11,543 bases of DNA from CAVPGH01 sp046726955 (GTDB lineage Bacteria > Acidobacteriota > Vicinamibacteria > Fen-336): assembly GCA_046726955.1 (NCBI GenBank), contig JBKPBQ010000501.1:1-11543 (forward strand), written 5' to 3'. Below the pieces are notes generated by a model. That model was not told where the DNA came from, made no database searches, and saw only the letters and a list, made by a program, of their open reading frames with translations. Shown here in pieces: positions 1 through 5,730 of the stretch (its first letter is position 1; every line of letters begins with the position of its first letter). A program made the position numbers and the translations under genes.

Positions 1-2486
1 ACCTCCGGGGGCGTGATCTCTCTGTAGGACTCGCGGCGGCCACTCGGCAGGTGGATTCGATCGACCTTGACGGGGAAATCGGCCTCGGTCGGGTAGACGT
101 AGAGGGACTGGCTGTCCGCTCCCCAGCCGGCGGACGCCTCCCCGGGCCGGATCCCCGTCACCGGCCGCGGCTCTCCCCCGTCGACGGGAACGAGCGTGAG
201 CGTTCGCGAAGCCTCCGTGACGAGGACCCGTTTGCCGTCGGGGGAGACCTCGATGACGAAGTTCCAATAGTCGACGGCAACGAAGGGAGCGAGAGCGAAC
301 CCCTCGGGCGTGAGCGGGCGCCGCGCTTCTCCGTCGAGATCCTGGACGTAGAGGCGGCGGGGACCGCCCGGCGCCTGGCCGACGACGACCACCCTCTTTC
401 CATCGGGGAAGAAGCTCGCGTATTCGCATTCCAGGTCGCCCACCGGAAGGGGCCTGGGCTCCCCGGGTCCTGTGGGCAGCAGCAAGCACTTCGGTGGACG
501 GTCGCTCGGTCGCGTGCCAGTGGACCCGGGGAGGAGCACGGAGATCGCCCATTTGCCGTCCGGTGAAAGCGAGACGGCCGAGCCCTCTCCCAGGCGCACC
601 GCGGGCGACCCGTCGGTTCGGCGCAGGTAGGTGTGCCTCGGGAAGGGTGGGCCGGTGCCGGTTCCGCGGTCACTGAGGAGAAGTGACTTGCCATCGCTCG
701 ACAACGCGCCCAGGATGGCCCACTCGAACCAGGCGAGGTCGCGCTCCTTCGTGTCGCCCGGACCGACGAAGGCGAGACCGTTGTACCACTGAGCGGTCGT
801 GACGAGGGCGCGGCCGTCCGCCGACACGTCGTTGAGCGTGGCCGGCCCCGGAAACCACGTCAGCACGCGCTGCTTCCCGCCCAGGGTGACCGCACGTATG
901 ACTTGCCATTCCGTGAACCAGACTTCCTCGCCGCTCGGCGACCAGGCCAGACCGGGCGAGCACTCGGTGGCGGCGAGGGTGGTCGTCTTGCCCGAGAGAT
1001 CGACGACCCTGACCTCGCAGCGACCTCCTTCTGCGGTCCGGAACGCCACGCGGTCCCCCTTCGGCGAAACGCGAGGGCTCCAGCACGTACCTTCGTAGAG
1101 CACCTTCCCAATCGGGAACTCGAGGCGCGGCTTGCCTCCTTCGTGCCGGACGACGGCCAGGCTCTTGCCGTCGGGGCCCCAGTCGGCCTTCGACACGTGC
1201 TCGAGCAGCTCGCGGGGCGCTCCCCCTGCGAGGGAGACGCGGGCCAGGGTGCCAGGGACACCACCCCAGTAGGAGCGGCTCAGGATGATCGCCATCTCGC
1301 CGGAGGCGGTGATCCCGGCGATGTCGCCCTCGGGCAGCTCCAGAGGTCGAACCTCCGCGCTCCCCAGGCGTGCGGAGAAGAGCCGGTTGTGGCGCCCCTC
1401 CACGACCGCACCATAGATGACCGTCTGGCCGTCCGGTGCGAAGCGCGCTTCCGCGATGCTGCCGCGGCGGAACGTGACCTGCTTGAAGACCGGCTTGGCC
1501 TCGCGCGGTCGGCCCAGCAGTACGCCGGCGAGGGCCAGAGCGGCGCCGAGCAGGGCCCCGGCGAGCAGGAGAACGAGCGGACGGCGGGAGCGCGCGGGGG
1601 GCCTCATCTCTTCGCGCGTCGGGCCGCTCGCGGTGCCGGCGAGCGATTCGAGGTCGAAGACGAGGTCGCGCGTCGATTGGAAACGGTCCTCGGGGCGCTT
1701 CTCCAGGCAGCGCCGCACGAGGCGGTCGCAGGCCGGCGAGACCCTGCCGCCGGACTCCGAGAGGGGCGGGGGCTCCGCATTCAGGATGGCGGCCATCGTG
1801 TCCGCCGCGGTCGCGCCCCGGAAGGCGCATTGGCCCGTGAGCATCTCGTAGAGGATGGAGCCGAGCGAGAAGATGTCGGACCGGTGGTCGACGGCACTCC
1901 GACGCACCTGCTCCGGCGACATGTAGCCGACCGTGCCCAGGATGACGCTGGCATCGGTCACGGTGGCGGTCCGGTTCCCTCCGTCCGCGCTGTCGGCGTC
2001 GAGCGACGGTCTCAGCTTGGCGAGGCCGAAGTCGAGGATCTTGATGCGGCCGTCCCGCGTGAGGAAGAGGTTCTCCGGCTTCAGGTCGCGGTGGACGATC
2101 CCCTTGTCGTGAGCGGCCGCGAGACCGCGCGCGATCTGCGTCGCGTAATCGAGGGCGCTCGCCGGGGAAAGAGCTCGCCTTCCCAGCCGCAGTCTCAGGG
2201 TCTCGCCTTCCAGCAGCTCGAACACGACGAACGGCGCGCCGTCGTGCTCGCCGGTGTCGAAGACCACGAGGACGTTGGGATGGTTGAGAGCGCCCGCGGC
2301 ACGGGCCTCCTGGGCGAAGCGTCGCTGGCGATCGGGATCCGCGGCCACGTCCCCGTGCAGGACCTTGATCGCGACCTGGCGCGCGAGGCGGGGGTCGCGG
2401 GCGCGGTAGACCTCGCCCATCCCTCCCGCGCCGAGCGGCGAGAGGATCTCGTACGGACCCACGCGAGATCCCTCCGCCAGGGGCAT
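1..2486 (-). CDS. Membrane-anchored Ser/Thr protein kinase with C-terminal TolB/PD40-like beta-propeller (partial, C-terminus off the left edge)
   Basis: Reading the minus strand from the ATG at 2486 gives one uninterrupted frame of about 828 codons that is still open at base 1. Residues ~12-280 form a Hanks-type kinase: glycine loop GAGGMGEVY (19-27), Lys41 in VAIKVL, Glu60, catalytic HRDLKPEN (132-139, Asp134), DFG (152-154) and SPEQ (190-193) before subdomain IX. All key catalytic residues are present, so it should be active. Residues ~303-325 are one hydrophobic membrane segment preceded by an Arg/Pro-rich stretch, which puts the kinase in the cytoplasm. From ~335 onward there are repeated xPDGK/xSPxG units (APDGQ, GPDGK, SPKGD, SPSGE, SSDGK, SPDGK, FPDGK) typical of PD40/TolB propeller blades, here presumably periplasmic and possibly ligand- or protein-sensing. 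The ribosome site is weak (GGGA about 8 bases upstream), but the start MPLAEGSRVGPYEI fits the family. It is divergent from the SDR gene. The substrate is unknown. Confidence 0.93.
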   Translation of the reverse strand, partial: MPLAEGSRVGPYEILSPLGAGGMGEVYRARDPRLARQVAIKVLHGDVAADPDRQRRFAQEARAAGALNHPNVLVVFDTGEHDGAPFVVFELLEGETLRLRLGRRALSPASALDYATQIARGLAAAHDKGIVHRDLKPENLFLTRDGRIKILDFGLAKLRPSLDADSADGGNRTATVTDASVILGTVGYMSPEQVRRSAVDHRSDIFSLGSILYEMLTGQCAFRGATAADTMAAILNAEPPPLSESGGRVSPACDRLVRRCLEKRPEDRFQSTRDLVFDLESLAGTASGPTREEMRPPARSRRPLVLLLAGALLGAALALAGVLLGRPREAKPVFKQVTFRRGSIAEARFAPDGQTVIYGAVVEGRHNRLFSARLGSAEVRPLELPEGDIAGITASGEMAIILSRSYWGGVPGTLARVSLAGGAPRELLEHVSKADWGPDGKSLAVVRHEGGKPRLEFPIGKVLYEGTCWSPRVSPKGDRVAFRTAEGGRCEVRVVDLSGKTTTLAATECSPGLAWSPSGEEVWFTEWQVIRAVTLGGKQRVLTWFPGPATLNDVSADGRALVTTAQWYNGLAFVGPGDTKERDLAWFEWAILGALSSDGKSLLLSDRGTGTGPPFPRHTYLRRTDGSPAVRLGEGSAVSLSPDGKWAISVLLPGSTGTRPSDRPPKCLLLPTGPGEPRPLPVGDLECEYASFFPDGKRVVVVGQAPGGPRRLYVQDLDGEARRPLTPEGFALAPFVAVDYWNFVIEVSPDGKRVLVTEASRTLTLVPVDGGEPRPVTGIRPGEASAGWGADSQSLYVYPTEADFPVKVDRIHLPSGRRESYREITPPE

Positions 2487-2526
2487 TAAAGCGATCCCGC
2501 TGGAGTCTAGCTCGTCCCAGGAAATG

Positions 2527-2543
2527 CGCGGAATCGATCCGCG
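2527..2543. promoter_or_regulatory. Inverted repeat in the divergent kinase/SDR intergenic region (possible operator)
   Basis: CGCGGA (2527-2532) and TCCGCG (2538-2543) are perfect 6-base inverted arms around a 5-base centre, ATCGA. The repeat lies between the divergent kinase and SDR starts, where a shared operator could sit. No T-run follows either side, so it does not look like an intrinsic terminator. GC-rich DNA produces such short palindromes by chance, so this is only a candidate. I see no convincing -35/-10 pair in 2487-2605. Confidence 0.25.
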
Positions 2544-2605
2544 AGGTCGCGGGGTCCGTCCGGCTCGCCGGTCATGAGACGATTCCCAAAGCGCAGGAGC
2601 GCCTG

Positions 2606-3382
2606 ATGGCACGCGTGTTCATCACCGGCTCGGCGGACGGTCTCGGCTTGCTCGCCGGCCGCTCGCTCGCTGAGACGGGGCACGAGGTCGTGCTCCACGC
2701 GCGCAACCCGCCGCGGGCGGACGACACGCGCCGGCGGCTTCCGACCGCGAAGGCGGTCGTGGTCGGGGATCTCGCGAGCCTCGCCCAGACGCGCGACCTG
2801 GCCGAGCAGGTCGATCGCCTGGGGCCGTTCGACGCGGTCATCCACAACGCCGGGGTCGGCTACCAGGAGCCGCGGATCCAGACGGAGGACGGCCTGCCCC
2901 ACGTCTTCGCGATCAACGTGCTGTCCTTCTACGTCCTGACCGCGCTCGTCGCGAGGCCGAAGCGGCTCGTGTACCTGAGCTCGGGCATGCACCGCGGCGC
3001 CGAGGTCAGGCTGGACGACGTGGGCTGGACGAAGCGGCGCTGGCGGGGCGCGGCCGCCTACGCGGAGAGCAAGCTCTGCGACGTGCTGCTGGCCTTCGCT
3101 GTGGCGCGGCGCTGGCCCGGCGTCTTCTCAAATGCGGTCGATCCGGGCTGGGTTGCCACCCGGATGGGCGGTCCCGGCGCGCCTGACGACCTGGAGGAGG
3201 GCTACAGAACTCAGGCCTGGCTCGCGACGAGCAACGAACCCGCCGCGCTCGCTTCCGGGAAGTACTTCTACCACCGACGACCGAAGGCCCCGGATCCCGC
3301 CGCTGACGACACCGCCCGGCAGGACGAGTTGCTGGAGGTCTGCCGGAGCCTCTCGGGCGTCGCGCTCCCTGCTGTCGGCTAG
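2606..3382 (+). CDS. Short-chain dehydrogenase/reductase (SDR) family oxidoreductase
   Basis: This 258-residue protein has a single Rossmann domain and a normal length for classical SDRs. The N-terminal dinucleotide loop is TGSADGLG (7-14, the TGxxxGxG pattern). Asp55-Leu56 sits at the usual adenine-contact position, HNAGVG (80-85) is the NAG motif, and Asn104, Ser125/Ser126, Tyr152 and Lys156 (YAESK) supply the catalytic set. VDPGWVATRM follows the active site, as in the family. Arg33 after the second strand hints at NADP(H) preference, which is inference. It should be a soluble NAD(P)-dependent oxidoreductase, and the substrate cannot be read from sequence. The ATG at 2606 is chosen because AGGAG at 2595-2599 lies 6 bases upstream and the fold starts immediately. 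The gene ends 8 bases from the convergent DUF2938-like gene and appears to be a single-gene unit. Confidence 0.93.
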   Translation: MARVFITGSADGLGLLAGRSLAETGHEVVLHARNPPRADDTRRRLPTAKAVVVGDLASLAQTRDLAEQVDRLGPFDAVIHNAGVGYQEPRIQTEDGLPHVFAINVLSFYVLTALVARPKRLVYLSSGMHRGAEVRLDDVGWTKRRWRGAAAYAESKLCDVLLAFAVARRWPGVFSNAVDPGWVATRMGGPGAPDDLEEGYRTQAWLATSNEPAALASGKYFYHRRPKAPDPAADDTARQDELLEVCRSLSGVALPAVG

Positions 3383-3390
3383 GCCCGCCG

Positions 3391-3873
3391 TCACCGCGCG
3401 AGGGCCGAGGCTCCCAGGCAGAGACCGATCCCGTAGAAGGCGTGGCTCAGGAGGCTGCTCGCGAAGAGCCGGGTCCCGGCCGGGCCGTGGGCGCCGAAGA
3501 AGCCGTAGCCCATCGAGGGAAACATGAGCAGCCAGGCGAGGACGCTCGTGGCGAGCCCGAAGCCGAGCGCCGCCCCGGCGTAGCGGGGATCGAGGCCGAG
3601 CGCAGCCGCGCAGGCGAGGTAGACGAGAGCGAGCACAATGCCGATCGCGTAGTGCACGGGGAAGACGATCGCGACCTCGTGGTCGAGCGGGGCCTCTTGC
3701 GCGATGTCCGCGTGGAGCGGCCGGGCCCGCGCGACCGACGCGAACCACCGGCCGACGAGCGCCGGCGCGAGCGGGGCGCTCAGGCGCAGCTTGACCGCGG
3801 CGAGCGTCAGGACGTCCATGGTGACGGTGGCCACGAGGCCGATCACGATACCGCGCCAGTTGAGAAGAGACAT
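3391..3873 (-). CDS. Small DUF2938-like integral membrane protein
   Basis: The minus-strand gene encodes 160 residues starting MSLLNWRGIV. Four hydrophobic segments are visible at about 7-27, 73-92, 99-118 and 138-157. Features that match my memory of the DUF2938 family are VGRW (40-43), a His-Asp loop after it (His54, Asp56), HYAIG (74-78), FPSMGYG (118-124) and the SLLSHAFYGIGL stretch (140-151). The family has no assigned biochemical role, so only inner-membrane location is claimed. The frame stays open upstream to an ATG at 4059, but that version would overlap the divergent AraC gene and add a basic, non-hydrophobic leader. The ATG at 3873 has a near-perfect GGAGGT 7 bases upstream and is preferred. 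The gene is divergent from the AraC regulator, making it a plausible regulatory target, and its stop is 8 bases from the SDR stop. Confidence 0.85.
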   Translation of the reverse strand: MSLLNWRGIVIGLVATVTMDVLTLAAVKLRLSAPLAPALVGRWFASVARARPLHADIAQEAPLDHEVAIVFPVHYAIGIVLALVYLACAAALGLDPRYAGAALGFGLATSVLAWLLMFPSMGYGFFGAHGPAGTRLFASSLLSHAFYGIGLCLGASALAR

Positions 3874-3880
3874 GGTCCCG

Positions 3881-3886
3881 ACCTCC
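3881..3886 (-). promoter_or_regulatory. Strong ribosome binding site fixing the DUF2938-like start
   Basis: The minus strand reads GGAGGT here, 7 bases before the ATG at 3873. It is the strongest Shine-Dalgarno match in the window and argues for the short 160-residue protein rather than the 222-residue upstream extension. Confidence 0.8.
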
Positions 3887-3974
3887 AGTCGCCCCCTCGA
3901 CAGGCCCGCCTTGAACTCCCCGAGCCCTCTAACGATGATGAGACGGAGCTCGCGTCGCGCCGCCCTGACACGAC

Positions 3975-4001
3975 GCGACATTCCATTGACTCGAAGCGAC
4001 A
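3975..4001. promoter_or_regulatory. Direct GCGACA repeats 21 bp apart upstream of the AraC-family gene (possible activator sites)
   Basis: GCGACA occurs at 3975-3980 and again at 3996-4001 in the 184-base gap between the divergent DUF2938-like and AraC-family genes. A related CGACA lies at 4027-4031. A 21-base period is about two helical turns, and AraC-family proteins often bind direct repeats of such spacing, so autoregulation or control of the divergent gene is possible. A TTGACT at 3986-3991 resembles a -35 box but has no matching -10 at the right distance. Six-base repeats are expected by chance at this base composition, so the call is weak. Confidence 0.22.
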
Positions 4002-4045
4002 CCATCCCCCGGAAGGCGACAGCCCCCGACAACCATCGCGGGAGC

Positions 4046-4049
4046 GAGG
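4046..4049 (+). promoter_or_regulatory. Ribosome binding site supporting the AraC-family start at 4058
   Basis: GAGG lies 8 bases before the ATG at 4058. The in-frame ATGs at 3935 and 3938 and the one at 3704 would add an Arg/Ser/Thr-rich stretch foreign to the family and would run into the divergent gene's promoter or coding region. Confidence 0.55.
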
Positions 4050-4057
4050 TCCGGGGC

Positions 4058-5035
4058 ATGCTCGCCGCGCTCCAAGACCTGGGCTTCGACCTCGATCGTC
4101 TCCTCGCCGCCGCCGGGCTCCGGCGGAGCGACGTCGCCGATCCCGACGCCTACCTCTCTCCGGCCGCGTGCGCGACGGTGTTCGCGCGCGCGCAGGAGGA
4201 GCGGCGTATCCAGAACCTCGCCTTGCACCTCGCGGCCCGCACGCCCATCGGCGCGAATCCGCTGCTCGACTACCTGATCGTTTGCTCGGACTCGGTCGGC
4301 CAGGGCATCGAGCGGCTCTCCCGGTACCTGCGTCTCGTCAACTCCGGCGTACGGATCGGCGTTCATGACGAGGGCGATCCCGTTCGCGTCGTGGTCGAGG
4401 CCCGGAGCCCGTTCGAAACGGAGCTCTCGGTGTCCCTGAGCGTGCTGCGCTTCCGCCAGGAGGCCGAGCCTCCGTTCGCGGCCGCCTACGCGAGCTTCGG
4501 CCACGAGCCGGACGACGCGGACGAGTACGCGCGCCGGCTCGGGTGCCCGGTCCGCACCCGTGCGCCATGGAGCGGCTGGGCGCTCTCCAAGGCCGCGCTC
4601 GGCCGACCGCTGAGGCGGCGGGACCCCGCGCTCCGAAAGTGGCTCGATCGCCAGGCGGCGGGCCTGCTGGCGCGCCTGCCCGCCACGGGGACGGTCCAGG
4701 ACGACGTCACCCGCGCGCTCTCGACGCAGATGACCGCGGGCGAAGTCGAGCTCGACGCGGTCGCCCGGCGGCTGGCCACCACTCCGCGCACGCTGCAGCG
4801 CCGGCTGGCCCGGGCTGGCACGTCGTTCGAATCGCTTCGCGACGGGGCCCGACGCGAGGCCGCCGTCCTCTACCTCGCCGACACGGCGCTTTCGATCGGC
4901 GAGATCGGCTACCTCCTCGGCTACTCCGAGCCCGCCGCCTTTCACCGGGCGTTCAAGCGCTGGCACGGCACGACGCCGCAGGCGTTTCGCGCGCGACGGC
5001 AGACCGCGCGCCGCTCGACGGGAAGGCAGAAGTGA
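4058..5035 (+). CDS. AraC-family transcriptional regulator (Arabinose_bd-like N-terminal domain plus HTH_18)
   Basis: The protein has 325 residues, the usual length for this AraC subgroup. The N-terminal part (about 1-190) begins MLAALQDLGFDLDRLLAAAG and contains LIVCSDSVGQGIERLSRYLR, matching the effector or dimerisation domain found in OruR/ArgR-like AraC regulators. Residues ~233-311 form the double helix-turn-helix: DAVARRLATTPRTLQRRLA is the first, and SIGEIGYLLGYSEPAAFHRA with FKRWHGTTPQAFR is the second. The inducer is unknown. It is divergent from the DUF2938-like membrane gene and overlaps the downstream DNA glycosylase gene by four bases, so those two genes are likely co-translated. 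The regulator probably controls the pair and/or the divergent gene. It lacks the Ada-type cysteine methyl-acceptor domain, so it is not an Ada protein despite sitting next to an alkylation-repair gene. Confidence 0.92.
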   Translation: MLAALQDLGFDLDRLLAAAGLRRSDVADPDAYLSPAACATVFARAQEERRIQNLALHLAARTPIGANPLLDYLIVCSDSVGQGIERLSRYLRLVNSGVRIGVHDEGDPVRVVVEARSPFETELSVSLSVLRFRQEAEPPFAAAYASFGHEPDDADEYARRLGCPVRTRAPWSGWALSKAALGRPLRRRDPALRKWLDRQAAGLLARLPATGTVQDDVTRALSTQMTAGEVELDAVARRLATTPRTLQRRLARAGTSFESLRDGARREAAVLYLADTALSIGEIGYLLGYSEPAAFHRAFKRWHGTTPQAFRARRQTARRSTGRQK

Positions 5036-5631
5036 TTTCAACGACGGCACGGAAGGGCGGCCGCTCGCTGGCCGCCCCGACGGAGCGGCGCCGGCTGCTC
5101 ACCGCGCTGGAGCTGCCGGCTCCCGAGGCGGCCCAGGCTCTTCTCGGGCAGATCCTCGTGCGCCGAGGTCGGCGTAGCCGAGCCGCGCGGATCGTCGAGG
5201 TCGAGGCCTATCTCGGCTTCGAGGATCCCGCGGCGCACGCCTTCCGTGGACGCACGCCGCGCACGGAGCCGCTCTTCGGGCCGCCGGGCACGATCTACGT
5301 CTACTTCATCTATGGCATGCACCACTGCCTGAACATCACGGTGGACCGACCCGGGGTCCCGGGATGCGTGCTCATCCGGGCCGTGGAGCCCGTGGGCGAT
5401 CAGCCGGCCGACGTGGGCCGCGGACCGGGCAAGCTTTGCCGCTTCCTCGGCCTGGACACCCGCGACAGCGGCCGGCACCTCTTCTCGCCCGACACCCCGT
5501 TGACGCTTCGCGAGGGCTTCCCCCCGCGGCGGATCGAGGTCACGACGCGGATCGGCATCCGCCAGGCCGCGGACCGGCCGCTGCGTTTCTTCGACGCGGA
5601 CAGCCCGTCCGTCTCGGCCCGGAGGCGCTGA
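5032..5631 (+). CDS. mpg: DNA-3-methyladenine glycosylase, AAG/MPG type
   Basis: The 199-residue product belongs to the monofunctional alkyladenine glycosylase family, which cleaves the N-glycosidic bond of 3-methyladenine, hypoxanthine and related bases to start base excision repair. Aligned by eye to human AAG, Glu58 (in RIVEVEAY) matches the catalytic Glu125, Tyr60 matches Tyr127, His69 matches His136, Tyr91 matches Tyr159 (the intercalating and base-stacking set), Asn101 matches Asn169 and Arg116 matches Arg182. TPRTEPLFGPPG and FIYGMHHCLNI are family landmarks, and GPGKLCRFLGL near the C-terminus also fits. Length is normal for bacterial members. The start is GTG at 5032, inside the AraC stop (GTGA overlap), with GGAAGG at 5021-5026 five bases upstream. 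The overlap implies translational coupling to the regulator. The open frame extends much further upstream, but that part only shadows the AraC gene. Confidence 0.94.
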   Translation: MISTTARKGGRSLAAPTERRRLLTALELPAPEAAQALLGQILVRRGRRSRAARIVEVEAYLGFEDPAAHAFRGRTPRTEPLFGPPGTIYVYFIYGMHHCLNITVDRPGVPGCVLIRAVEPVGDQPADVGRGPGKLCRFLGLDTRDSGRHLFSPDTPLTLREGFPPRRIEVTTRIGIRQAADRPLRFFDADSPSVSARRR

Positions 5632-5730
5632 TCTTCAGGCGACGCACGTCGGCAGCCCGGGTCCCGCGGGCCGCGCTGGTGTAAGCTTTTCCTTCTGGGG
5701 CCATGCGTCCGCCGCCCCCAGGAGACTCCG

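Noticed and set aside
670..1830. A 386-codon minus-strand open frame inside the kinase gene
   Set aside because: It is in a different frame from the kinase-propeller protein and its translation is Arg/Pro/Gly-rich without motifs. The kinase frame is continuous across the same bases.
903..2489. A 528-codon plus-strand open frame covering the kinase region
   Set aside because: It is the antisense shadow of the kinase gene, which has complete kinase motifs in one minus-strand frame. The shadow has no domain pattern.
3986..4014. TTGACT as a sigma-70 -35 box for the AraC gene
   Set aside because: At 16-18 bases downstream there is only GC-rich sequence (around CCGGAA) and no TATAAT-like -10.
3874..4059. 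Longer 222-residue version of the DUF2938-like protein
   Set aside because: The extra N-terminus is basic and unlike a membrane protein leader. It would overlap the AraC start and ignore the strong GGAGGT site at 3881-3886.
4058..5631. Ada-like methylation-sensing regulator plus repair enzyme
   Set aside because: The regulator has no Ada zinc/cysteine methyl-acceptor domain or methyltransferase PCHR motif. Its N-terminal half resembles Arabinose_bd-type sensors.
5655..5696. Possible intrinsic terminator after the glycosylase gene: GCCCG/CGGGC hairpin and a T-rich stretch
   Set aside because: The stem is only 5 pairs and the T-rich run begins about 16 bases after it, which does not match a Rho-independent terminator.
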